Below are positions 1 through 9,304 of a stretch of 55,899 nucleotides of DNA, piece by piece. The stretch's first letter is position 1, and every line of letters begins with the position of its first letter. The stretch covers positions 1 to 55,899 of the forward strand of contig JAUIBR010000046.1 of assembly GCA_030427705.1 (NCBI GenBank), read 5' to 3'. The translations under genes and the position numbers were made by a program. A model generated the notes under the pieces. The model was not told where the DNA came from. It did no database searches and saw nothing but the letters and a program-made list of their open reading frames with translations. The DNA is from a bacterium. GTDB lineage: Bacteria > Myxococcota_A > Bradymonadia > Bradymonadales > Bradymonadaceae.

Positions 1-1004
1 TGCTCGAAAATGACCGGCTGCCGTCCGACCTGCAACTAAACGTCAGCGAGACCGTTCTGGCTCGCGACCTACTGCTAGGCTATTTCGGCGGAGACGACGA
101 CTTCGAGTCGAAGGCAAAGCGCCTCCTCGCATTGGTTGAGAAGAAGTTCGGCGACGGCCTGTTCAGCCAAGCCCGAATCCTGCTTCAGTTGTTCCAGACG
201 GACGAACAAACTCGCGTCAACAACGACCGAAACCTCTTCTACGAAGACATGATCCTGCGTTTGGGCATCCGACGACGGCATCCACTTAGCGAAGAGGAAC
301 TGCAGATCTTCCGAGACCGTCTGAAGAATGCAGATACCGATGAAGGAACGCGCGATCTCGCTCGATGGCTCGACGAAGTTTGCCTCATCAAATTCCACTT
401 GCTGCTGCGCGACCCTGCGCAGGCCGAGAACTGGAAGACGGCGCTAGAACCCTGCGGCTTGGTGAAAGCGAAAGAAGCATTCCACGAGCGCGTGCCGCCG
501 AAGCGTTGGCGCACCGTTGACGCCTTCGCTAACGAACCAGTCTCCGAACAGATTCGGCGTCATGTGTCGTCTGACACGGCAAAGAAGTTTGTCCTGAACC
601 AACTCAAGACTTGCTACTTCATCTTGCGTGCGGTGGGCGATACCGGCTTGGAAGGCTTCTTGGACACCTTCTTTGACTGGACGTCCGACCAATTCGACCT
701 CAACGGCACGCTCTTGATGCCTTTGCTGTACAACCGCTCCATGCAAGAGACGGCCGCGATGAATTCGATCCTCGAAGATATCTACGAGGAACATTTCGCA
801 GCCAAAGTGGAAGAGAAGGTCGCTGGCATAACGGATGAAGAGATTGATGCGGCGGCCCGAACGGTCCTGAAGAATCTCTCCAAATCGGACCTGGGCGAGA
901 TTGCCCCAGGCTACTACGACCTTGGTGGGTTTGTGTTCGATACCCTGTTCGAAGTCGAGTACCCGACGGCCGAATTCGCCGCCAAAATTCACCGAATTAC
1001 CTAG
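1..1004 (+). CDS. Unrecognised protein, 3' part (start lies left of window)
   Basis: The reading frame is open from base 3 to a TAG at 1002-1004, giving about 333 codons with no stop, so the gene starts outside the window. The product is soluble-looking, rich in charged residues and Leu, and probably mostly alpha-helical. I see no signal peptide or membrane segment in the visible part, no nucleotide-binding loop, and no family I recognise. A TTG at 132 could be read as a start, but the frame continues convincingly upstream of it. Its stop overlaps the stop of the convergent S9 peptidase gene through the shared tetranucleotide CTAG. Function unknown. Confidence 0.75.
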   Translation, partial: LENDRLPSDLQLNVSETVLARDLLLGYFGGDDDFESKAKRLLALVEKKFGDGLFSQARILLQLFQTDEQTRVNNDRNLFYEDMILRLGIRRRHPLSEEELQIFRDRLKNADTDEGTRDLARWLDEVCLIKFHLLLRDPAQAENWKTALEPCGLVKAKEAFHERVPPKRWRTVDAFANEPVSEQIRRHVSSDTAKKFVLNQLKTCYFILRAVGDTGLEGFLDTFFDWTSDQFDLNGTLLMPLLYNRSMQETAAMNSILEDIYEEHFAAKVEEKVAGITDEEIDAAARTVLKNLSKSDLGEIAPGYYDLGGFVFDTLFEVEYPTAEFAAKIHRIT

Positions 1005-2758
1005 CCCAGATACCGGGCCAGAAACTCTGCAATTCTTGGGTACGCATCTAGCCGGTTGGCGCGTTTTGCCAAACCGTGACCTTCGTCGTCATAGATGATG
1101 CACTCGACATCAACACCAACCTCGCGCGCGGTTGCGACGACAAGCTCCGCTTCAGACACAGGCACTCTGGGGTCATTGCGTCCGTGAATAACCATGAGCG
1201 GAGCCGCGATATTGCGCATGTGGTTAGAGGGCGAAATTGACTCGAGGAAATCCCGGTCTTCCTCAAGTGACCCGTACTCTGCTTCCCGAAGTTTGCGCCG
1301 ATACGCAGAGGTGTTTTCCAAGAATGTGACGAAGTTCGCGATGCCAACCACATCGACGCCGGCAGCCCACAGGTCTGGATACGTCACCATCGAACTCAGC
1401 ACCATGAATCCGCCGTACGAGCCACCCATCAGGGCAATGCGGTTGGGGTCTGCGCCCTGCCCGACCAAGAAATCATATGCAGCACGGATGTCTTTGACAC
1501 TGTCCATTCGGTTGCGGACGTTGTCCAAGGCCATGTAGTTCTTTCCGTACCCGCGTGAGCCACGGACGTTTGGCGAAAAGACGGCAAAACCTTGGTTTAC
1601 AAGGTACTGCATGACGCCGAAGAAAGCCGGGCGTCGCTGCCCTTCCGGGCCACCATGGATATCGATGACAACACCAAAACCCGATTCCTGTGACGGTCGG
1701 TACAGAAAGCCGGGTATCTGAAGCCCGTCGAACGACTCATATCGCACTAGCTCAGGCGGCTTGAGCACGGAGGCAGGCAATCCCCCCATCGACGACCGCG
1801 TCCACCGCACTGGCTCTTCGTCCGCCGAGAACTGATAGATGTCATAGCTCTGAACCGCGGTCGTCATTGTCCCGATGACGTCGAGACCGCCAGGGACAAA
1901 GTCGAAGCTCGTTAGAACCCCGGTGTTGTTTAGGTAAGACCGCGTTTCGCCTGTCGCCAGATCCACGACGTCCAAACTCGAATACCCATCTTGATTTGAC
2001 GACACCGCAAGCTGCGCAAAGTCTGGATGAACACGAATTCCTTCGACGTCGCAATCCGGAGCAAACACAACTGTGGTGTTTGCCCCGTCAAATCCCATTC
2101 GCCGAACATGCAGAAAGTCCGAGTCCAAATTTGTGGCGTAGAAAATCGCTTCATTGGTCGCACGGGCGTAGTCGACATACGCGTATGCGTCGGGGGTCAG
2201 CTGGTGCGGCTGCGAGTCGAACTTCAGCAGGTGCAGTTCGGAGTATTCGTTGCTCTCAGCGCGAATCAGAAGCAGTCCTGACGCGTCCGGTAGCCAATCT
2301 GAAACGTACCAGTATCCCTCAGCCTCGAAGACACACCGTTCAGATTTGGACTCGACATCGTAGACGTATACATCGAAATCCACACCATTTCGGCCGTTGT
2401 GGGTCCACGCGGCAAACTTGCCATCGGGTGACCATCCACCCCATTGGTGCTTGGCTTGTTGGACACTCGCGAGCTCTGGGACACCACCATCATCGGAAAC
2501 GAGGTAAATCATGGTGTTCTCGTCGCCACCCACATCACGCCCAAATGCGACAAGATTGGACGAGGGATGATATTGAGCGAATTCCACCCGGTCTTCGGCG
2601 AAAGTCAGCTGAACGGGCCAGTCGCCCGGCGTTTCCATCGTCCAGACTTGCGCGACTCCTGTGATATCGGAACGGAATACCAACCGGGTCCCATCGTGCC
2701 TGACACTCGCGCCAGCAGCCCATTGAACATTGAGATATCGTTCAAACGGAATGCTCAT
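1001..2758 (-). CDS. S9-family (prolyl oligopeptidase-type) serine peptidase
   Basis: A 585-residue peptidase with an N-terminal beta-propeller-like part (about residues 20-330, WSPDGK-type blades) and a C-terminal alpha/beta hydrolase domain. The oxyanion loop HGGPEG is near 369. The catalytic triad is visible: Ser447 in GGSYGG, Asp529 in HGRNDPRV, and His561 in DDEGHG. The family hydrolyses short or acylated peptides. No signal peptide is seen, so it is probably cytoplasmic. The frame extends 14 codons further upstream, but the ATG at 2758 is preferred because it overlaps the stop of the TPR gene as ATGA, a translational-coupling arrangement. It is the last gene of the minus-strand cluster that begins with the kinase at 11845. 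The substrate cannot be told. Confidence 0.93.
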   Translation of the reverse strand: MSIPFERYLNVQWAAGASVRHDGTRLVFRSDITGVAQVWTMETPGDWPVQLTFAEDRVEFAQYHPSSNLVAFGRDVGGDENTMIYLVSDDGGVPELASVQQAKHQWGGWSPDGKFAAWTHNGRNGVDFDVYVYDVESKSERCVFEAEGYWYVSDWLPDASGLLLIRAESNEYSELHLLKFDSQPHQLTPDAYAYVDYARATNEAIFYATNLDSDFLHVRRMGFDGANTTVVFAPDCDVEGIRVHPDFAQLAVSSNQDGYSSLDVVDLATGETRSYLNNTGVLTSFDFVPGGLDVIGTMTTAVQSYDIYQFSADEEPVRWTRSSMGGLPASVLKPPELVRYESFDGLQIPGFLYRPSQESGFGVVIDIHGGPEGQRRPAFFGVMQYLVNQGFAVFSPNVRGSRGYGKNYMALDNVRNRMDSVKDIRAAYDFLVGQGADPNRIALMGGSYGGFMVLSSMVTYPDLWAAGVDVVGIANFVTFLENTSAYRRKLREAEYGSLEEDRDFLESISPSNHMRNIAAPLMVIHGRNDPRVPVSEAELVVATAREVGVDVECIIYDDEGHGLAKRANRLDAYPRIAEFLARYLG

Positions 2759-4659
2759 TGCGCGCCCAAATGCCACGGCTGAAATCTCCCTGGCGTCCAA
2801 ACCAACTGCAGACGTTCTTCGCCCATGGACGAGCGGATGACAAATCGGACGCCAATCGCACCGTTATTGAACTTCACCATATGTGGCCGGTCTGACTCGC
2901 CGCCGGTTTCGACCAGCTTGCCGGCAGGGCGATATGTCGCGCAGACGAGCTTGACCACGCCGGTGGAAACTTCCGGAGTCAGGGTTGGGTAGACGACCTT
3001 CAAGAGTCGCGCGATGTGCTTGCGAGACGCCATCAAAACGAAGTCACCTGACGCTCGGAGATAGGCGATCATCACTCGCTTTCCAACCATTGCTGCGTTC
3101 TTCGGGCCGCGTGCAATTGGTGGCGCAAAACCGTGATCGATGGCGAAAATGACCGCCGCCGGGAGTTCCGCGACAACTTCGATCGTGTCAGCCATCTCGG
3201 CAAGTGTGCCTTTCTGGTCCCATCGATATGCGTTCCAGAGTTCTGCCAGACGCAACACCAAGGCGCGATCCGTCAAACCCTCTGTTGGATCCAGCCAACT
3301 GCGTTCCACGACATCCGGGTTCAGCTTCCTAACCGGTTCGACAAGGTCGACTTCATCAACATCCTGTGCGGCCATCCAACGGGTGACCAAGTCAAACGGA
3401 TTGAAGTTACCGTCTGGCAACAGAACCTGGCTGTCCTTGGGGTTCTTTTCGAATCGCCAGGCGGCATCCTGCCGATTTGCGACAATCGAACCAACGAAAG
3501 CGCCCAGCCCCAACAAACGGGCGGGAACGTCCGAGTCTGGAGGCTGATACTCGTCTGGAAGGTCTTCGATGCTGTCGAGCAATCCGTCCCAACATAACAG
3601 TTCGAGTCGGGCCAGACCTCCGGGAGTAATCTCGGGTGGGAAGGAAGACAGCGCAGATGCTCTCGACAGGACGAGGTCGAGCCCTCGGCGAATCGCAATC
3701 TCAGACGCGATGTTTCCACCACTGAAATGAACATGGTCGCCACGAATCTCCTCGTGCGTGATGTTCAATAGGCTCGGTGGCGTCGATGGTAGCGTATCGA
3801 GCGTTTGCAGCCTTGATGGCCAATCGGGCAGACCGACTGGGACAACATCCTGTTGCAGTTTTTCGTTCGTCTCCCGATCGCGTTGCATCAACTTAAGCAG
3901 CTCGGAGTTACCTGATGGCATCGGCGGACGTCGCGGTGGAGCAGCAGACGGCTGCTTTTGACTAGCTTGCGACCGAGGCGGCTGCTTGGGCGGACGCGAC
4001 TCAGGTGGGCCCGGACGCGGAGGTGGGCCAGATACCGCCTGTTCCTGCTGCGTCACGGCCGTCTCGAAGCCCAACTGCATTGGGGTTCGATTCGCAATCG
4101 AACGCCGGGCGGCCCCAAACACTTGGGCCATTCGATTGGTTTTTGCTGAGATATTGTAGTCGATTCGGTTGATGAACTTGTTCGCGTCGTCTTCGCGAAT
4201 CTTGCCCTGGATCAACGCCTCAATGAGGTCAGCGAGGACGTGCTGGGTGTGAATCACAGCCAGATCACGCCGTCCATTTGCGCTCAGGCCAGCGATGAAG
4301 TCAGACGCCCCAACATCCCATTTGCCGCGCCGAATCCGTTGCTCGCCTAGAACAACACGAATGAGGGCATCATTTGGAGCCTGCTGAGCCGCAACCTCCA
4401 GAATCTCCTCTGCCGCCTTTCGTTGTCCCAGCGCGCCCACAACCTCGCCCATGACAGCGACGGTGACTGGCGTCGACTCGAAATCATTTAGCCGTGCGGC
4501 GAGGTCTTGCGCCGTTTCGTGATCGCCAAGCGAAGAGAAGGACCTTGCCATTCCAACCATGGCGGAGGGCCAATCCTCATCGACGCTTTTCTCGAATAGG
4601 CGAGCGGCACGCTCAAAATCACCTGAGGCGTAGGCTGCCCATGCTTCGGCAAACGACAT
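2755..4659 (-). CDS. TPR-like N-terminus, Pro-rich linker, unrecognised C-terminal domain
   Basis: A 634-residue protein. Residues 1-125 look like tetratricopeptide helices (repeated AxxxxxxGDxExA patterns), which usually mediate protein contacts. Residues 209-248 are a Pro/Arg/Ser/Gln-rich linker, probably disordered. Residues 290-634 form a globular domain I do not recognise. No signal peptide or membrane segment is seen. The start ATG has a good ribosome site (GGAG, about 6 bases upstream). It lies between the histidine kinase gene (70-base gap) and the S9 peptidase gene (ATGA overlap), so the three are probably cotranscribed. A scaffold role is possible but is inference. Confidence 0.8.
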   Translation of the reverse strand: MSFAEAWAAYASGDFERAARLFEKSVDEDWPSAMVGMARSFSSLGDHETAQDLAARLNDFESTPVTVAVMGEVVGALGQRKAAEEILEVAAQQAPNDALIRVVLGEQRIRRGKWDVGASDFIAGLSANGRRDLAVIHTQHVLADLIEALIQGKIREDDANKFINRIDYNISAKTNRMAQVFGAARRSIANRTPMQLGFETAVTQQEQAVSGPPPRPGPPESRPPKQPPRSQASQKQPSAAPPRRPPMPSGNSELLKLMQRDRETNEKLQQDVVPVGLPDWPSRLQTLDTLPSTPPSLLNITHEEIRGDHVHFSGGNIASEIAIRRGLDLVLSRASALSSFPPEITPGGLARLELLCWDGLLDSIEDLPDEYQPPDSDVPARLLGLGAFVGSIVANRQDAAWRFEKNPKDSQVLLPDGNFNPFDLVTRWMAAQDVDEVDLVEPVRKLNPDVVERSWLDPTEGLTDRALVLRLAELWNAYRWDQKGTLAEMADTIEVVAELPAAVIFAIDHGFAPPIARGPKNAAMVGKRVMIAYLRASGDFVLMASRKHIARLLKVVYPTLTPEVSTGVVKLVCATYRPAGKLVETGGESDRPHMVKFNNGAIGVRFVIRSSMGEERLQLVWTPGRFQPWHLGAQ

Positions 4660-4729
4660 CGCGACTCCAGACTAATGAAACAAGTGGTTGTGTCCGCCAG
4701 TGTAACCCGATTTCCCCAATCATTAAACG

Positions 4730-6982
4730 TCAGTGGGTCTCTAAAGGAATGGTAATTGAGACCTTCGTTCCAACGCCCAACTCGCTCGAAATGTCGATGA
4801 TTCCGCCATGGTGTTGCAGGATTTGTTGCGAGATGTAGAGCCCCAAGCCCATCGACCGCGAATCAGCTCGTGCGCGTTCTGCCTGATAGAACCGGTCGAA
4901 CACGCGAGACAAATGTGCTGTCTCAATGCCGGCGCCCTCATCTTCGATAACGATCGAAGCGGAATTCTGTGAATGAGCCACCGTAACCGACACCTTGCTG
5001 CCCGCGTCCGTGTGCTTGACCGCGTTGTCGATCAGGTTCGTCAGTACCTGGTCCATACGACCTGAATCGAGGGTCGCGATAACCGGACCATCTGGGAACA
5101 GTGTGCGGACCTCCACTCCTTTGGGGTGGGCGTCCCACGCGGCGCAGACGCGCTCGACGACTTCACACAGGTCCACCGTCTCCATGTGGAGCACCATCCG
5201 CCCCGTCTCAATACGCGTCATGTCCAGAAGGACGTCGATAAGCCGCGAAAGTCGGCGGACCTGGTCCAGACTGCGTGCGACCAGAGTTTCATCAATCGAT
5301 TCTCCACGTTCGAGCTGACGCTGCAAAAGCTGCAAGAATCCTGTGAGCGGCGTCAGTGGGCTGCGAAGTTCGTGACTCGCGACGGAGAGGAATTCATCTT
5401 TTCGTTGGTCCTGCACGACTCGCGCGGTGATGTCTTCCAACGTACCGAGGAACGACTCCGCTGGGCCGTCGTTAGACGCAATAGGCAGGACGTTGACCTC
5501 GACGTACTTGCGTCTTCCATCGTCGAACTCAACGATGATTCGAACATCCACATATCCAGCGCGCATGCGGGCCGCCCTGAAGAACGGCCACTCCGCACGT
5601 GGGAGCGCTGTGCCGTCCAAGTCCAAGACCCGATACGGGCGACGGTCCAGATTGAGGTGTTTCAGGTCGACTTCCAGAATGTCCTTCAATCCTTCGTTCG
5701 ACAGCAGAATCTCGCCGCGGTTGTTGAAGAGCACGACCCCTTCGGGCATCCGCTGAACAAGCGCTTCAAGCCGAGCTCGTTCGGCTGCGTAACGGTTTCG
5801 GCGACGCGTCCCCTCAAGCGTTGCTGCAATGTAGTCGCTCAACTCGCGCAGGAACTCGAAATCGAGCTGGTCCACGTTCGCTTCACGCAATACGCCCAGA
5901 TGCAGGGTTCCAATGGCCCGGCCCTGATAGTGCAGCGGCACGACAACATGGGTGCCTGTAAGGGGCGCCCCCTCCCATTCACCACCATCGCCAAAGGTAG
6001 GCTCACCAGAATCTAACGCCTGAATGACGTAGGGATTTACCAGCGGGTCTGCGACCATCGAAGCGTCCAATAGGAGTCCTCGCCACCCAAACGGTTGCAG
6101 GCGCTCGCCCTCAAAAATCCCGATAACGCCCGTGTCCACCGGCATCCAGTCAAACAGGCGATCAACTATCGCTTGTCCCAGTGTCTCCAACGAAAGTTCT
6201 TCGGCGCCAAGTCGTCCCAGCTCGGCGAGCAGTTCCACTTGATGAAGCCGCGCTGTGCGCTTGGAATCTTCGACAAACAGCACGGCTCCACCTGGAACCG
6301 GTGAGATCGAAACCTCGATACTTGAATCCGCGCCTGTGTGCATCAAAACGTGCTCGGTGGGCTTCGGTTCTGCGCCATCGATGGCGGCCTTAACATCGTG
6401 CATGACGCTCTCGGGATCCGGAAACCTTGCAGCCTTCAACAAGAATGAAACAGATTTGCCGGATGGATCGAGAACACGAAACACGTCGAGCAGGGCTTGG
6501 TTCGCATAGTGGCAGTTCAGATCAGAATCGACGTACACGCTCGCTTTGTTGTTGGCTGCCAGAAAACCCTTGATCCACTTCGGCCTGAGGCTGGGTTCTG
6601 AGTGTGACCCCAGATTCCGTGAACTCTCTGTGACGTCGTAGTAGGTTGCCACAAATCCGACGGTATCCGTGCCCTCCATAACCGGCTCGTAATCAACCGC
6701 GAGCGTCACGTACTCACCGTCGCGTTCGATGTCGAACTGGCCTGGCTCCGGGCGGCCTTCCAACATCCGTTGAACACGACGTTCGAGCGCATCGTGGTCC
6801 AAAAATCGGATGCCTACCCACTCTCCGTCGAGATCCGTGTGGGTCTTCCCAAGCACAGCCGCACCGAGTTTGAAGATGTTCTTTGCGCCATCGTCGACGT
6901 ACTCCACCGTCCCATCGAGGCGATAAAACACTCGCCCGACGACTTCGGCTTCCTCATGAACAGCGTCGTTTTCTGTCTTCAA
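4730..6982 (-). CDS. PAS-PAS-GAF-PAS sensor histidine kinase, soluble
   Basis: A 750-residue kinase that would autophosphorylate and pass phosphate to a response regulator. Domains in order: PAS at about 15-120, PAS at 135-240, GAF at 250-392, PAS at 405-520, HisKA at 527-595 with the phospho-acceptor His537 in SHELRSP, and HATPase at 640-747. ATP-site boxes visible are N (DNAVKH), G1 (DEGAGI), F (FDRFYQ) and G2 (GLGLYI). No membrane segment is seen, so it probably senses a cytoplasmic signal. The assumed start is a TTG 6 bases after the stop of the lipoprotein gene, with no clear ribosome site. A GTG 17 codons in is an alternative, so the exact start is uncertain. No response regulator gene is adjacent. 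The NtrC-type regulator at 17423 is a distant candidate partner only. Confidence 0.93.
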   Translation of the reverse strand: MKTENDAVHEEAEVVGRVFYRLDGTVEYVDDGAKNIFKLGAAVLGKTHTDLDGEWVGIRFLDHDALERRVQRMLEGRPEPGQFDIERDGEYVTLAVDYEPVMEGTDTVGFVATYYDVTESSRNLGSHSEPSLRPKWIKGFLAANNKASVYVDSDLNCHYANQALLDVFRVLDPSGKSVSFLLKAARFPDPESVMHDVKAAIDGAEPKPTEHVLMHTGADSSIEVSISPVPGGAVLFVEDSKRTARLHQVELLAELGRLGAEELSLETLGQAIVDRLFDWMPVDTGVIGIFEGERLQPFGWRGLLLDASMVADPLVNPYVIQALDSGEPTFGDGGEWEGAPLTGTHVVVPLHYQGRAIGTLHLGVLREANVDQLDFEFLRELSDYIAATLEGTRRRNRYAAERARLEALVQRMPEGVVLFNNRGEILLSNEGLKDILEVDLKHLNLDRRPYRVLDLDGTALPRAEWPFFRAARMRAGYVDVRIIVEFDDGRRKYVEVNVLPIASNDGPAESFLGTLEDITARVVQDQRKDEFLSVASHELRSPLTPLTGFLQLLQRQLERGESIDETLVARSLDQVRRLSRLIDVLLDMTRIETGRMVLHMETVDLCEVVERVCAAWDAHPKGVEVRTLFPDGPVIATLDSGRMDQVLTNLIDNAVKHTDAGSKVSVTVAHSQNSASIVIEDEGAGIETAHLSRVFDRFYQAERARADSRSMGLGLYISQQILQHHGGIIDISSELGVGTKVSITIPLETH

Positions 6983-6988
6983 TTTCGA

Positions 6989-9217
6989 TCAGTTGTCTGG
7001 AGGAGCATTTGCTGGCTGCCCATCAGCCACGGTTTCAATCGTCGAGCCACCGAAGGCGCCCTGGTTCGCCGCTTGGACGTTGCTATCGTCGCCTTCAAAC
7101 CCGCCTGCTGGTGAATCCTGCGTGTGAATCTTGGCCGTTCCGTTGTTTTGCCATGCGCAAGACTCCATGCGGGCCCCAACGCCATTGAAGAACGCACCAA
7201 ACCTGGCGTTGGATGTGAACGACGAAAACTCGATTTCCGGCATCCAGTCCCCATTGACGACCAGTCCGTCGCCCGCTTCCACGGTGAGGTTTCCATGGCT
7301 GATCATCGTAGATTGAGTCCTGCTGAACTGCGTGAATTTTGCGAACAATCTCGCGCGATTGGCCAACACGCCAATCCCCTCGTTCGACAAGATGGTCGTT
7401 CGAAGTAGTTCAAGGTCGTAGCTCGTGTCGTTCGAGTCGGGGGCGTTTCGGTTACTCTCGGACCATACGCCGCCAATCCCATTTCGATACACCAAGGTAT
7501 CTTCGACCGTCACACCATCTTGAAGTGGGCGTGTCGTCTCTTCGGTGTCGTGGACCAACATCCCGATGCCTTCGTTGTCTAGAATCGCACCGCTGCGCAC
7601 GATTACACGTGGTGTGTTGGCGACGTAGACACCATGACCTCCACGTGGAGAGGTGGCATTACCAACATTAGGGCTCCCGAACACGCCATCGATATCAACC
7701 TCGTTCATGAACGCGCCTGTCTGACGCAGGTCCACCCCTACAACTCCGACATTGCTGATCTCGACGCCTTGCAAACCCATCGCTGTGAACTGACCGAAGG
7801 CGTCCGAGATGGCGAGGTCGGATTGCCCCAGGAACATATCGCCTGGCAAGAACATATCCCCCGGGAGGAACTGTCCTCCCAGGAACATATCGCCCGGCAA
7901 GAACATGTCTCCCGGCAGGAAGACAGACCCCGGAATAACCTCCTGAGGAATCAACAGATTGGTCTCGTCGAAGTAACTCGAGCCAGCCAGAAGCGCGTCG
8001 TCTGCCGCAAAGATCGGAGCCATGTTATTCGCTGGCGTTGGCAGCCAGTCGAACGTTCCGGTCGTCTCACTCATGATGCCACGGTTGGCCACGTCCTGAA
8101 TGGTGGATTCATCGATCCATGACCTTGAATTGGTAAGACGAACTCCCGTTCCGCCATCCCGGATATCAAGCTCACGTGCGCGAAGGACGGATTCAACCGC
8201 ACGGATTCCAGCGCCAGAATCGGAATCGGACCCGGGAAGAAATCCAGAGATTTGAACTCTATCCAAGGTGAGGACAGAAGCCTGAGTAGCGAACGCTGCG
8301 TTTGAATCCTCCGAGCCTGTGAATTCGGAATCCAAGACGGAGATCGCGCTACCAAACGGCGCCACGCCCGACACTTCCGAGGGACTCGTACCGCGGGTCA
8401 GAACACCGGTTTTCACACCTTCCATTGATACCCTCGCGAGCGCGAGACGGTTGCCTTCGGTCACGATCCCCGTGTTCTGTCCTAAAAACTCCGAGTACGC
8501 GACTGATACGACCCCACCCGTCAGGTCTAAGGCAGCTTCAGATGTGGTCTGGCGAAAGCTCGTGTTGATGATACTGGTGACCCCTGAGCCTTCGACAGAC
8601 ACTGTGCCCGCGCCTTCAATCGTCACACCGGCGATGATGGCCAAATCGATATTTGACAGGGTCAGGCCTCCTGAAAGCTGAATCTTCGTCTGGCTTGGAC
8701 AGGTGGCCACGATGACCAATCTCTCACGGCTTGCGATCGTCGTCTCTTCGAGCGCGTATGTGCCAGGAGCCAACGAAATCAACAGATTCGCTTCCTGAGG
8801 GTTATCCGCCAGCGCACCTGCCAGAGAATCGTCGTCGCCCAGCAAGACTACAGCTGCTCCCAGATCTCGATTGAACGGCTGCTCGAATTGCACAATTGAG
8901 TTGCACTCGGTTGCGTCGACTGGTCCAGCCGCAGCGTGGTCAGGCCCTGGAATCAACACCTGAGAGGAACCGCATCCGCTGCCGACGCAGATTGGTGTCA
9001 ACGACCCATTGCTCATCGGGTCGTTGTTGGTGTTATTGCTGTTATTGTTATTGCTGTTGGCGTTGTTGAGATTGTTGACGTTATTCGCGTTGTTGTCGTT
9101 GTTCGCGTTGTTAACGTTGTTCAGGGAGTTCCCGGACGGCCCAGCGGCCCCCGAGTCGTCACCGCACCCCACAGCCAAGGCGAGTAGCACACCAACTAAA
9201 AAGATCCGCGCACGCAT
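6989..9217 (-). CDS. Lipoprotein with NNA linker and right-handed beta-helix-like domain
   Basis: A 742-residue exported protein. The signal peptide ends in the lipobox LAVGC (Cys18), followed by an Asn-rich linker (about residues 33-66). The rest shows short repeated beta-strand patterns with regular Gly, Asn and Ile/Val positions, typical of parallel beta-helix (pectate-lyase-like) folds used for binding surfaces or glycans. Residues about 433-464 contain four copies of PGDMFL with FLGG-type spacers. The ATG at 9217 is chosen over a start 8 codons upstream because GGAGA lies 6 bases before it and it begins the signal peptide. It sits between the kinase-FGE gene and the histidine kinase gene. 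The ligand is unknown. Confidence 0.85.
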   Translation of the reverse strand: MRARIFLVGVLLALAVGCGDDSGAAGPSGNSLNNVNNANNDNNANNVNNLNNANSNNNNSNNTNNDPMSNGSLTPICVGSGCGSSQVLIPGPDHAAAGPVDATECNSIVQFEQPFNRDLGAAVVLLGDDDSLAGALADNPQEANLLISLAPGTYALEETTIASRERLVIVATCPSQTKIQLSGGLTLSNIDLAIIAGVTIEGAGTVSVEGSGVTSIINTSFRQTTSEAALDLTGGVVSVAYSEFLGQNTGIVTEGNRLALARVSMEGVKTGVLTRGTSPSEVSGVAPFGSAISVLDSEFTGSEDSNAAFATQASVLTLDRVQISGFLPGSDSDSGAGIRAVESVLRARELDIRDGGTGVRLTNSRSWIDESTIQDVANRGIMSETTGTFDWLPTPANNMAPIFAADDALLAGSSYFDETNLLIPQEVIPGSVFLPGDMFLPGDMFLGGQFLPGDMFLPGDMFLGQSDLAISDAFGQFTAMGLQGVEISNVGVVGVDLRQTGAFMNEVDIDGVFGSPNVGNATSPRGGHGVYVANTPRVIVRSGAILDNEGIGMLVHDTEETTRPLQDGVTVEDTLVYRNGIGGVWSESNRNAPDSNDTSYDLELLRTTILSNEGIGVLANRARLFAKFTQFSRTQSTMISHGNLTVEAGDGLVVNGDWMPEIEFSSFTSNARFGAFFNGVGARMESCAWQNNGTAKIHTQDSPAGGFEGDDSNVQAANQGAFGGSTIETVADGQPANAPPDN
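7826..7921 (-). repeat. In-frame PGDMFL repeat inside the beta-helix lipoprotein gene
   Basis: About 96 bases coding for a repeated hexapeptide PGDMFL (four copies) with FLGG/FLGQ spacers. The DNA copies differ at third positions (aacatatcgcc, aacatatcccc, aacatgtctcc), so the repeat is kept at protein level, not freshly duplicated. Confidence 0.8.
9020..9121 (-). repeat. 9-base coding repeat, Asn-Asn-X linker
   Basis: Imperfect 9-base units coding Asn-Asn-X (X is Ala, Val, Asp, Leu, Ser or Thr) after the lipobox of the beta-helix lipoprotein. Unit gain or loss would keep the reading frame. Confidence 0.9.
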
Positions 9218-9304
9218 GATCGTCTCCGACAAACAGTTCATTTAATTGGGTAGAGAATACGTCAGGTTGCTAGACGCGGCAAAGAATGGCGCAGGAGCGC
9301 AGTT

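Noticed and set aside
444-992. Minus-strand frame of about 180 codons inside the first gene
   Set aside because: Antisense to a good coding frame. No family, no ribosome site.
9009-9245. Valine/leucine-rich plus-strand frames opposite the Asn tract
   Set aside because: They are antisense readings of GTT/TTG complement repeats and have no homology, start context or signal.
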